64,000 bases of DNA, from NCBI GenBank assembly GCA_035506335.1, contig DATJPN010000074.1:6924-70923 (forward strand), written 5' to 3'. The position numbers were made by a program, and so were the translations under genes. Positions 51,573-59,334 of the stretch are shown in pieces. Source of the DNA: DAIDKA01 sp035506335. Lineage in GTDB: Bacteria > Pseudomonadota > Gammaproteobacteria > Steroidobacterales > Steroidobacteraceae. Each line of letters starts with the position of its first letter. Position 1 is the first letter of the stretch. The notes under the pieces were generated by a model that worked only from the letters and a program-made list of their open reading frames with translations, was not told where the DNA came from and ran no database searches.

Positions 51573-51628
51573 GAAGGTTCTCCCGTTCGGTAAATGAGGC
51601 GAGTCAGCGGGCCTTGTACGTCAAATGC

Positions 51629-51660
51629 CCCGGACTTGGCAAATCGGCCTCAAGTCCGGG
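51629..51660 (-). terminator. Hairpin at the end of the arn operon
   Basis: CCCGGACTTG (51629-51638) and CAAGTCCGGG (51651-51660) form a perfect 10-base-pair stem with a 12-base loop, covering the arnB stop. Read on the minus strand it is followed by GGCATTTGACG, a short T-containing tail, consistent with termination of the arn transcript. Confidence 0.6.
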
Positions 51661-52801
51661 CGGCGGCGGCCAGCACGCGCATCAGCGCCTCGGCGACGCG
51701 CTCCACATCGCCGTCCCGCATCGCCGGAAACAGCGGCAGCGTGAGGATGTTGCGGCCGACGTATTCCGCGACCGGAAAGTCCCCGGGCTTCGCGCCCAGG
51801 CGCCGGTACAGCGCCAGCAGGTGGATCGGCGGATAATGCGCTCCGGTGCCGATGCCCATCTCGTGCAGCTGCTGCATGACCTGCGCGCGATTGACGGTGA
51901 GCCGCTCCTCGGGCAGCACCACCTGGAACATGTGCCAATTGCCGTGGGCGAAGTCCGCCAGCGGCAGCTGCACTCCCAGCTCGGGCGCCCCGCGACGGCC
52001 CAGCTCCGCGAAATACCGGCGCGCCAGCTCGACGCGCCGGGCGTTGAACTGCGCGAGGTACGGCAGCTGGCCCAGCCCGACACGCGCCGCCACGTCCGTG
52101 AGGTTGAACTTGCCGCCTGCGATCTCGACCTCCATGCCGTCGAAGCCGCTGCGCACGACGCCCTGCAGACGATATTGCTCGGCAAGACGCGCCTCGCGCT
52201 CGTCGTTGAGCACCAGGCATCCGCCCTCGATCGAGGTGATGTTCTTGTTCGGGTGGAAGCTGAACGAGACCAGGTCGCCCGAGGAACCGATCGGCCGCCC
52301 ATTGAAGCGCGCGCCCATCGCCTGGGCCGCATCCTCGACGACGCGCAGCCGGTGGCGACCGGCGATGTCATACAGGCGGTCCCGGTCCACCGGGAGTCCC
52401 GCCAGGTCCACGGGCAGCAGCGCGCGGGTGGCGGGAGTGATCGCCGCCTCGATGCGCTCGAGATCGATGTTCCGGGTGCGCGGGTCGATGTCCACGAATC
52501 GGGGGGTGGCGCCGACCGCCAGGATCACGTTGCTGGTGGCCACCCAGGACAGCGGCGTGGTGATGACCTCATGCCCGGGACCAACGCCCGCGATGCGCAG
52601 CCCGACCTCCATCGTGCAGGTGCCGGAATTGAAGGCGCGCACCGGCCGGCCCCCGAAATATTCTCCGAGTGCGGCCTCGAAGGCCTTGACCTGCGGGCCG
52701 GAAGTGATCCAGCCGCTGCGCAGCACCTCGCACACGCCCTGGATGGTGGCCTCATCGATGCTCGGCCGGGTCATCGGCAGGTATTCCGGTGGCGCGCTCA
52801 T
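51650..52801 (-). CDS. arnB: UDP-4-amino-4-deoxy-L-arabinose aminotransferase ArnB
   Basis: 383 residues, DegT/DnrJ/EryC1/StrS PLP family. PLP lysine is K186 in SFHPNKNITS, aligned with K188 of Salmonella ArnB; other motifs are NSGTCTMEVGL, VVEDAAQAMGA and GTGAHYPPIH. It transaminates UDP-4-keto-pentose with glutamate, the second dedicated step toward L-Ara4N. Its ATG overlaps the stop of the flippase gene. Last gene of the operon, whereas it is first in enterobacteria. Confidence 0.88.
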   Translation of the reverse strand: MSAPPEYLPMTRPSIDEATIQGVCEVLRSGWITSGPQVKAFEAALGEYFGGRPVRAFNSGTCTMEVGLRIAGVGPGHEVITTPLSWVATSNVILAVGATPRFVDIDPRTRNIDLERIEAAITPATRALLPVDLAGLPVDRDRLYDIAGRHRLRVVEDAAQAMGARFNGRPIGSSGDLVSFSFHPNKNITSIEGGCLVLNDEREARLAEQYRLQGVVRSGFDGMEVEIAGGKFNLTDVAARVGLGQLPYLAQFNARRVELARRYFAELGRRGAPELGVQLPLADFAHGNWHMFQVVLPEERLTVNRAQVMQQLHEMGIGTGAHYPPIHLLALYRRLGAKPGDFPVAEYVGRNILTLPLFPAMRDGDVERVAEALMRVLAAAART

Positions 52802-53181
52802 TGGTGCTGCAGTCTCGCGAGCATGATGACGCCGGTGCAGATCAGTCCGATGGCCACGAGCTTGGGCACGCTCAAGGCCTCGCCGAACAGGAACGCCGCC
52901 GCGAAGGCATTGATCACATAGCCGATGGACAGCATCGGATAGGCCAGGCTCACGGGCACGCGGGACAGGGCTCCGAGCCACACGATCACGCTGATGCCGT
53001 AGCACGCCAGGCCCAGCCACAGCGGCACGGCACCGAGCAGCTGCGCAACCGAGACCCATGAAACCCGGCCGGAGTCGGCGACCAGCTCGCCGCTGTGCCG
53101 CGTCGCGGCCTTCAGCAGCAGTTGTGCGGCGGCATTCAGCAGCACCCCGCCCATCAGCAGGCACCAGGTGAGCGCGGTCAT
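52798..53181 (-). CDS. EamA/SMR-type transporter, probable ArnE/ArnF flippase
   Basis: 127 residues, four membrane helices (WCLLMGGVLLNAAAQLLLKA; VAQLLGAVPLWLGLACYGISVIVWL; VSLAYPMLSIGYVINAFAAAFLF; KLVAIGLICTGVIML). The PMLSIGYVINA segment is typical of ArnE/ArnF. In E. coli two different subunits flip undecaprenyl-phosphate-L-Ara4N to the periplasm; here only one gene is present, so a homodimer is likely. Overlaps both neighbours by 4 bases. Confidence 0.85.
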   Translation of the reverse strand: MTALTWCLLMGGVLLNAAAQLLLKAATRHSGELVADSGRVSWVSVAQLLGAVPLWLGLACYGISVIVWLGALSRVPVSLAYPMLSIGYVINAFAAAFLFGEALSVPKLVAIGLICTGVIMLARLQHQ

Positions 53182-54848
53182 CGCCGGCTCACGATGCAGG
53201 TGAGCGGGGAGCTCGCGCGCAGGACCATGGGCCAGCCCTGCGCCTGCAGTTGCCGGTAGGTCTGCCGCTGCAGCACGGCCAGTGCCTGCGGGCTGTCGCG
53301 CCAGACCGGCTGGAATGCCGCGACGGTGGCGATGCCCCGGGCGGGCTCGAGCGTGAGACCGAAGTCGAGCTCGCCACGATATTCGACCAGCGTCACGGGG
53401 TGTCTCAGGTAGAAAGTCAGGCTCTGATCATACGTGCGCACGCTGTACACCGGTACGTCGCGGCGCAGGGCATCCGGCAGCTGGGCGTAGAGTCCGGCCG
53501 CGGAGTAGATCGGGGCCAGCACCGCGGCCGCCCACATCACTGCGGTCCAGGTCGCGAAACCTCCGAGGCCGATGGCCACGGTGCGCCGGATGCCGTCGGA
53601 CCGCAGCCGCCAGGCCGCGATGCCGCCGGCGGCGGCGGCGAGACCCATCAGCACCAGCGCAGGACGGATCTGCAGGAAGTATGGCGCCTGCAGCGGGTCA
53701 TACAGGCGCGGGTCGGCCACGATGCGCGGCAACAGTCCGGCGCCGGCGAGCGTCACGATCCCGAGCAGCACCATCCCGGCCGCCGTCGCGCGCAGGTCGG
53801 CATCCAGGCGCGGCACCGGCATCGTGGCCATCAGCAGCGCCAGCATCGGAAACATCGGCAGGATGTAGGGAATGAGCTTGGAGTGCGAGGCGGAAAAGAA
53901 CACGAACACCACGACGCACCAGACCCAGGCGAAGCGGCGCGGGTCGAAGCCCGGACGCAGGGCCCCGGCGCGCCAGCCGACGCACAGGCTGCGCACCGCG
54001 GGCAGCGCCCACGGCAGGATCCCGGCGAGCAGGATCGGTATGAAGAACCACCAGGGGTGGTAGCGATCCTCGATCCGGGTCAGGAAGCGCTGGAAATGCT
54101 CGCGGATGAAGAAGAACTGGAAGAACTGCGGCAGCCGGTGCTGGATCAGGATCAGCCACGGCAGACACAGGAGGCCAAACAGCAGGCCGCCGCGCACCGG
54201 CAGCAGGCGCCGCCACGGGGTGAGGTCCCGCTGCAGCAGCGAATACAGGATCAGGGAGAGGGCCGGCAGGACCCCGGCGATCAGACCCTTGGTGAGGAAC
54301 GCGCCGGCGATGCCGAGCCAGCCGAGCAGCATCCATGAGCGCCAGTGGCCCTCACGCTGCGCATTGCACAGGCCCGCGAACGTCAGGGTCATGAACGCAG
54401 TCAGGCTCATGTCCAGCGTGATCTGGTGTCCGAGCAGCACGAACAGCAGCGAGCTGCCGAGCATGATCACCCCGCGGGCGGCGGCCACGGGCCCCCAGCC
54501 GCGCCGGATCAGCGCCCAGAGGGTGCACAGCGTCGCCAGGGCGCACAGCCCGGTGTACAGCCGCGCCGCCCAGTCGTTCTGGCCGAACAGCGCCTCGGCG
54601 ATCGCGGTGGCCCAGTACTGCAGCGGCGGCTTTTCGATATAGACCAGGCCGTTCAGGCGCGGGATGACCCAGTCGCCGCCGGCGAGGATCTCGCGGGGAA
54701 TTTCCGCGTAACGGCCTTCGTCGGGGTCGTACAGGCCGCGGAATCCAAGGCCGAGCAGCCAGATCGCAAGGCACGCGGCGAGCGGCGCCCACAGCCACCG
54801 TGGCGAGGTTGCGTCGTGTCCGGAAGGCGGCGGCCGCGGCGCGTTCAC
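53178..54848 (-). CDS. arnT: Lipid A 4-amino-4-deoxy-L-arabinose transferase ArnT (GT39/GT83)
   Basis: 556 residues, about twelve helices. First periplasmic loop carries the catalytic-type acidic pair in LYDPDEGRYAEIPREI; then IEKPPLQYWATA, SASHSKLIPYILPMFPMLALL. It transfers L-Ara4N from undecaprenyl phosphate to lipid A phosphates at the periplasmic face, giving resistance to cationic peptides and polymyxin. Starts with GTG 54848, overlapping the arnD stop as GTGA. C-terminal periplasmic domain present (about 430-556). Confidence 0.9.
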   Translation of the reverse strand: MNAPRPPPSGHDATSPRWLWAPLAACLAIWLLGLGFRGLYDPDEGRYAEIPREILAGGDWVIPRLNGLVYIEKPPLQYWATAIAEALFGQNDWAARLYTGLCALATLCTLWALIRRGWGPVAAARGVIMLGSSLLFVLLGHQITLDMSLTAFMTLTFAGLCNAQREGHWRSWMLLGWLGIAGAFLTKGLIAGVLPALSLILYSLLQRDLTPWRRLLPVRGGLLFGLLCLPWLILIQHRLPQFFQFFFIREHFQRFLTRIEDRYHPWWFFIPILLAGILPWALPAVRSLCVGWRAGALRPGFDPRRFAWVWCVVVFVFFSASHSKLIPYILPMFPMLALLMATMPVPRLDADLRATAAGMVLLGIVTLAGAGLLPRIVADPRLYDPLQAPYFLQIRPALVLMGLAAAAGGIAAWRLRSDGIRRTVAIGLGGFATWTAVMWAAAVLAPIYSAAGLYAQLPDALRRDVPVYSVRTYDQSLTFYLRHPVTLVEYRGELDFGLTLEPARGIATVAAFQPVWRDSPQALAVLQRQTYRQLQAQGWPMVLRASSPLTCIVSRR

Positions 54849-55774
54849 GCCGGCGCCTCCGCGGCCAATGCGCGCCCCTGCACCGCCAGGATTCCGGAAC
54901 GCCCGCGGATCGCGCCCCAGACGAGCTCGTGCCGGGCGACGCGGCTGCCATCCAGGCGGCGGCGGTAGTCGTGCATGGATTCGAGGACCATGCCCGCCTC
55001 GCGCCACTGCCGCAGCAGGAATTCAAACTGCGGATACAGCCTCTGGCCCTCCAGTTCGGCATGGAGCGTGAAGACCTGCGTGTCGCTCACGCCCTCGAGT
55101 GACTGCTGCAGGATCGACGCCGCGGCCGCCGCAGCGTCCATCCCCTCCAATCCAATCAGCTCATCCAGCGTCGGCAGGGTCGTCGGCAGCTGCATGCAGC
55201 GGCCCTCCACCCCCTGCATCGTGGGCCAGAACGGATGCGTGCCGCGCGAATCACTGGCGTAGTCCAGGCCGAACTCGCTTTCCAGGTCGAGCACCCCTGC
55301 ATTGAGCTGCCAGCCCGCGGCCGCATGCGCCCGCGCCGCCGTGCCGAACGTGGCTTCGAAGGCCTGCATGCCGCGGACGAACTCACGGCGGGTCCAGGCC
55401 GCGTCCGCCCGCGCCACACCATCCTGCCAGCGCACGTGATCATGGCAGTGCACGCCCACTTCGAAGCCCGCGTCGCGCACTGCGCGCATGGCCGCCCCCG
55501 CCTTCAAGGCGATGTCCGGTCCCGGCAGCACGGTGCCGTACAGCAGCGTGCGGATCCCGTAATGCTCGACCACGCTGGTACGGCGAACCTTGCCCAGGAA
55601 GCCGCGCCGGAACACCCGCTTCAGCGCCCGGCCGGTGTGGTCGGGCCCCAGGCTGAAGAAGAAGCTGGCGCCCGCCTGGCACCGGCGCAGCGCCGCCGCG
55701 AGCCGCGGCACGCCTTCGTGCGTGCCCCGCAGCGTGTCGACGTCGACCTTCAATGCGATCCGGCGTGTCTGCAC
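54845..55774 (-). CDS. arnD: 4-deoxy-4-formamido-L-arabinose-phosphoundecaprenol deformylase ArnD
   Basis: 309 residues, NodB-like polysaccharide deacetylase. Motifs: ALKVDVDTLRGTHEGVP (metal Asp), GVHCHDHVRWQDG (metal His), SDSRGTHPFWPT and TLHAELEG near the end. It removes the formyl group from the lipid-linked sugar, making the pathway irreversible. Six bases separate its start from the decarboxylase stop. Confidence 0.9.
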   Translation of the reverse strand: MQTRRIALKVDVDTLRGTHEGVPRLAAALRRCQAGASFFFSLGPDHTGRALKRVFRRGFLGKVRRTSVVEHYGIRTLLYGTVLPGPDIALKAGAAMRAVRDAGFEVGVHCHDHVRWQDGVARADAAWTRREFVRGMQAFEATFGTAARAHAAAGWQLNAGVLDLESEFGLDYASDSRGTHPFWPTMQGVEGRCMQLPTTLPTLDELIGLEGMDAAAAAASILQQSLEGVSDTQVFTLHAELEGQRLYPQFEFLLRQWREAGMVLESMHDYRRRLDGSRVARHELVWGAIRGRSGILAVQGRALAAEAPA

Positions 55775-55780
55775 GACGGC

Positions 55781-56830
55781 TCAGGGCGCTTCGACCAGCG
55801 CGCGGGCGTCCTTGAGATTGGCCTTGTAGGATTCGAACACCCGGCGCAGCGCGGTGGGCATGTCGACATGCGGCTTCCAGCCGAGCTCCTCGACCGTGTT
55901 GTTGATCCACGGCCGGCGCGCCCGCACGTCCTGGTAGCCGGCTCCGTAATACTTCTCCGCGGTCACGTCGACCAGCTTCACGGAACCTGCGAACTGCGCG
56001 TATTCGGGAATCGAGCGTGCGGTCGCGAGCATCATCTCGGCGAGTTCCCGGATGGACAGGTCATTGGCCGGATTGCCGATGTTGTAGATCTTGCCGGAGG
56101 CGATGCCGTCCTTGTTGGCGATGATCTTCAGCAGGCAGTCGATGCCCTCGGAAATGTAGGAGAAGCAGCGCCGCTGCGTGCCGCCGTCGACCAGCTTGAT
56201 GTCCTCGCCGCGCACGATGTTGCCGAGGAACTGGGTGAGCACGCGCGAACTGCCCTCCTTCGGCGCCATCATGCGATCCAGGCCGGGCCCGATCCAGTTG
56301 AAGGGCCGGAACAGGGTGTGGTCGAGCCGGCCCTCCTGGCCATACGACCAGATCACCCGGTCGAGCAGCTGCTTGCTGCACGAATAGATCCACCGCGACT
56401 TGGGTACCGGCCCCAGCATCAGCGGCGATTCGTAGGGATGGAACTCGCTCTCCGGCGACATGCCGTATATCTCGCTCGTCGAGGGGAAGATGACCCGCTT
56501 GCGATGCTTCACGCACTGGCGGATCAGCGGCAGGTTGGCCTCGAAATCCAGTTCGAAGACCCTTAAGGGATCGGAGATGTAGGTGGCCGGCGTCGCGATC
56601 GCGACCAGCGGCAGCACCGCGTCGCACTTGCGGATGTGGTACTCGACCCACTCCCGGTTGATCGTGATGTCGCCTTCGAAGAAGTGGAAGCGCGGATGTC
56701 CGAGGACATTCGCCAGCCGGTCGGATTCCAGGTCCATGCCGTAGACGGCCCAGTCCGTTTCACGGATGACGGCTTCACTCAGGTGGTGGCCAATGAAGCC
56801 ATTGACCCCCAGGATGAGCAGCTTCTTCAT
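55781..56830 (-). CDS. arnA: UDP-glucuronate decarboxylase (ArnA C-terminal half as separate gene)
   Basis: 349 residues, extended SDR fold: GVNGFIGHH (G8, G11, G14) for NAD, PSTSEIYGM with the catalytic Ser-Glu, and YSCSKQLLDRVI with Tyr-Lys. Sequence is close to residues 315-660 of ArnA. It oxidatively decarboxylates UDP-glucuronate to UDP-4-keto-arabinose, the first step of the pathway. The ATG overlaps the formyltransferase stop (ATGA). Confidence 0.9.
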   Translation of the reverse strand: MKKLLILGVNGFIGHHLSEAVIRETDWAVYGMDLESDRLANVLGHPRFHFFEGDITINREWVEYHIRKCDAVLPLVAIATPATYISDPLRVFELDFEANLPLIRQCVKHRKRVIFPSTSEIYGMSPESEFHPYESPLMLGPVPKSRWIYSCSKQLLDRVIWSYGQEGRLDHTLFRPFNWIGPGLDRMMAPKEGSSRVLTQFLGNIVRGEDIKLVDGGTQRRCFSYISEGIDCLLKIIANKDGIASGKIYNIGNPANDLSIRELAEMMLATARSIPEYAQFAGSVKLVDVTAEKYYGAGYQDVRARRPWINNTVEELGWKPHVDMPTALRRVFESYKANLKDARALVEAP

Positions 56831-57783
56831 GATCGTTCCTCGTCAATCGCGGGCAGTGAATCGAAGCGCCAGGGTTCGGATCCGAAGCGCACCTGGAATC
56901 CGCGCGCATCGAGCGCAATGCCGTCGAGCAGCACGCCGCCGATGCGCAGGCGGATCCCGTCCTTGCAGTCCATGAACAGTTCGCCGTCGCGCGCGGACAG
57001 GCACGGGGCCAGGGCCGGATGTCCGGCCCGCTCCCGGCTCAGGTGCGAGCTTGCGAAGATCACCCTCCGGCCGGCAACCTCCACGAAGGCCCCGGGAAAC
57101 GGCGGCGCCACGGCACGGATCATGGCGTGGACCCGCAATCCGGGCCAGTGCGGCTCGATCCGGCCATCATCCGGTCCGCGCGCCCCGAAGTAGGACCCGG
57201 CCGCGAGGTCCATCGGCCGCCCCGGCGGCGGCCCGAGCGCCATGGCGGGCAGGGCGCCGGCCAGCACCCTTGCCGCCGCGGCCGCCACCGCCATCGACAC
57301 CGTCAAGGCGTCGTCGTCCGGCCCGATGGCCACGGCCTGCTGGGCGACGATCGGGCCGGCATCGGGACGTTCCACCATGTAGTGCAGCGTGGCCCCGGTT
57401 TCGGTCTCGCCGTTGGCGATCGCCCAGTTGACCGGAGCGCGGCCACGGTAGCGCGGCAGCAGCGAGCCGTGCATGTTGAGCGCGCCCCAGCGAGCCAGCT
57501 GCAGCAGCTTCGGCGGCAGCATCGAACGGTAGTAGAAGGAGAGGATGTAATCCGGCGCGCTGCGGCGGATCTCATCCAGCCACGGCGCGGCTGCGGGCTG
57601 CAGCGGGGTCGCGACGCGCACGCCGCGCGACCTCGCCAGCTCCGCGACGCTCGCGAACCAGCGCTGCTCGCCGGCCCGGTCTTCATGGGTGAAGACGAGG
57701 GGCACCTGCACGCCCTGGTCCAGGAGCACCTGCAGGCAACGCTGGCCGACCTCGCTGTAGGCGAATACCGCGGCGCTAAACAC
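56827..57783 (-). CDS. arnA: UDP-L-Ara4N formyltransferase (ArnA N-terminal half as separate gene)
   Basis: 318 residues, methionyl-tRNA formyltransferase-like. Catalytic triad N103, H105 (ALNMHGSLLPRYRGRAP) and D141 (ERPDAGPIVAQ), aligned with N102, H104, D140 of ArnA. It formylates UDP-L-Ara4N with N10-formyltetrahydrofolate. In E. coli this domain is fused to the decarboxylase; here two overlapping genes encode them. Overlaps arnC by 8 bases. Confidence 0.88.
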   Translation of the reverse strand: MFSAAVFAYSEVGQRCLQVLLDQGVQVPLVFTHEDRAGEQRWFASVAELARSRGVRVATPLQPAAAPWLDEIRRSAPDYILSFYYRSMLPPKLLQLARWGALNMHGSLLPRYRGRAPVNWAIANGETETGATLHYMVERPDAGPIVAQQAVAIGPDDDALTVSMAVAAAAARVLAGALPAMALGPPPGRPMDLAAGSYFGARGPDDGRIEPHWPGLRVHAMIRAVAPPFPGAFVEVAGRRVIFASSHLSRERAGHPALAPCLSARDGELFMDCKDGIRLRIGGVLLDGIALDARGFQVRFGSEPWRFDSLPAIDEERS

Positions 57784-58804
57784 GGTTGGTCTCGAGCGCC
57801 CGCAGGCGCTCGGGATCGGCTTGCTCTCCGGGCGCCAGCACCGCCGCGATCAGGTAGCGCGGCCGGCCGCGGACCTGCTCGTAGGTCCGGCCCACGTATT
57901 CGCCGATCAGTCCGATCCCGAACAGCGCGAGTCCGAGCAGGAAGAACACGATGGCGAACAGCGTGAATACGCCCTGCACATCCGGGCCATGCACGATGCG
58001 GTCCCAGATGAGATACAGGAACAGCACCAGCGACACCCCGGAGACGATCATGCCGAGCATCGAAAACAGCTGCAGCGGCATCACCGTGAATCCGGTCATC
58101 AGGTCGAAGTTGAGTCGGATCAGCTTGTAGAAGGAGTACTTGGACTGACCGGCGTGGCGCTGCTCGTGGGCCACCTCGATCTCGACCGGATTGCGCGCGT
58201 ACAGATACGCCAGCGCCGGAATGAAGGTGTTCACCTCCCTGGAGGCGTTGACCGCGTCGATGACATGGCGGGAGTACGCCCGCAACATGCACCCCTGGTC
58301 CGTGATCCGTATCGGGGTCATGCGCTCGCGCAGCAGGTTGATGCTGCGGGAGATCAAGGTGCGCGCCCAATGGTCCTGGCGACCCAGGCGGATGGTCCCG
58401 ACGTAGTCGTGGCCCGCATCGCTCGCGGCCAGCAGCCGCGGAATCTCCTCGGGCGGATTCTGCAGGTCGGCGTCGAGCGTGATCACGACCTCGCCCGTCG
58501 CGGCGGCAAATCCGGCCATGATCGCGGCATGCTGGCCGAAGTTGCGCCGGAACACGATGACTCGCGTGTTCCCGGGCCGCTGCTGGTACAGCGTGCGCAG
58601 CAGCGCCACCGAACGGTCCTTGCTGCCGTCATCCACGAACACGCACTCCCAGCTGCAGCTCAACTGGTCGAGCGTGGCATACAGCCGGGTGAACAGCAGC
58701 GGGAGGTTGGCCTCCTCGTTGTAGACCGGGATGACGACGCTCAGGTGAGTGTGCGCCATCGCCTCCGGCGCCCCTCGCGGCGAATCCACGTTAATTCCTG
58801 ACAT
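57776..58804 (-). CDS. arnC: Undecaprenyl-phosphate 4-deoxy-4-formamido-L-arabinose transferase ArnC
   Basis: 342 residues, GT2 family: VVIPVYNEEANLP, VFVDDGSKDRS, TLDADLQNPPEE and QGCMLRAYSRHV, followed by two C-terminal membrane helices (FSMLGMIVSGVSLVLFLYL; LFAIVFFLLGLALFGIGLI). It loads the formylated sugar onto undecaprenyl phosphate on the cytoplasmic face. First gene of the arn operon; only 41 bases separate it from the divergent GNAT gene and no PmrA- or PhoP-type box is evident. ATG 58759 is a possible later start. Confidence 0.9.
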   Translation of the reverse strand: MSGINVDSPRGAPEAMAHTHLSVVIPVYNEEANLPLLFTRLYATLDQLSCSWECVFVDDGSKDRSVALLRTLYQQRPGNTRVIVFRRNFGQHAAIMAGFAAATGEVVITLDADLQNPPEEIPRLLAASDAGHDYVGTIRLGRQDHWARTLISRSINLLRERMTPIRITDQGCMLRAYSRHVIDAVNASREVNTFIPALAYLYARNPVEIEVAHEQRHAGQSKYSFYKLIRLNFDLMTGFTVMPLQLFSMLGMIVSGVSLVLFLYLIWDRIVHGPDVQGVFTLFAIVFFLLGLALFGIGLIGEYVGRTYEQVRGRPRYLIAAVLAPGEQADPERLRALETNRV

Positions 58805-58845
58805 GCCTGAATATCGGTCCCTTGGTGGTATTCTAGCCCAGCCAC

Positions 58846-59334
58846 ATGGACGACTACCGTTTCGAACTGGCTTCGCCCCGTGATGCCGCGGACATCGCCG
58901 CCCTGTCGCGACAGCTCATCGAGACCGGATTGCCGCCGGCATGGCCGGCCGACCGGGTACTGTGCCACATCAGGCGTACCGACAGCGTCGTCCTGACGGC
59001 CCGCTCACAGGATCCGGGGATCGCAAACGTGGCCGGCTTCGCCATCATGCAGTTCGGCGACACCCGGGCGCATCTGAACCTGCTGGCGGTGGACAGCGCG
59101 CATCAACGCCGGGGCCTCGGGCGCCGGCTGATGAACTGCCTGCACGAGAGCGCCATGATGGCCGGCGTGTTCGACCTGAGCCTCGAGTTGCGCGCCAACA
59201 ATCTCATCGCCCGGCGCTTCTACGCGGCGCTGGGCTACCAGGCCCACGACCTCGTTCGCGGCTATTACCGGGGCGTCGAAGACGCCCTGCGCATGAGACG
59301 CGACCTGCGCGTCGGCCACGACCTTACAGCGTGA
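58846..59334 (+). CDS. GNAT-family N-acetyltransferase
   Basis: 162 residues. Acetyl-CoA motif A is HLNLLAVDSAHQRRGLGRRLM (residues 77-97), followed by LELRANNLIARRFYAALGY. The pattern resembles RimI-type ribosomal-protein acetyltransferases but the substrate is unknown. Divergent from arnC; overlaps the convergent aldehyde dehydrogenase by 11 bases. Confidence 0.85.
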   Translation: MDDYRFELASPRDAADIAALSRQLIETGLPPAWPADRVLCHIRRTDSVVLTARSQDPGIANVAGFAIMQFGDTRAHLNLLAVDSAHQRRGLGRRLMNCLHESAMMAGVFDLSLELRANNLIARRFYAALGYQAHDLVRGYYRGVEDALRMRRDLRVGHDLTA

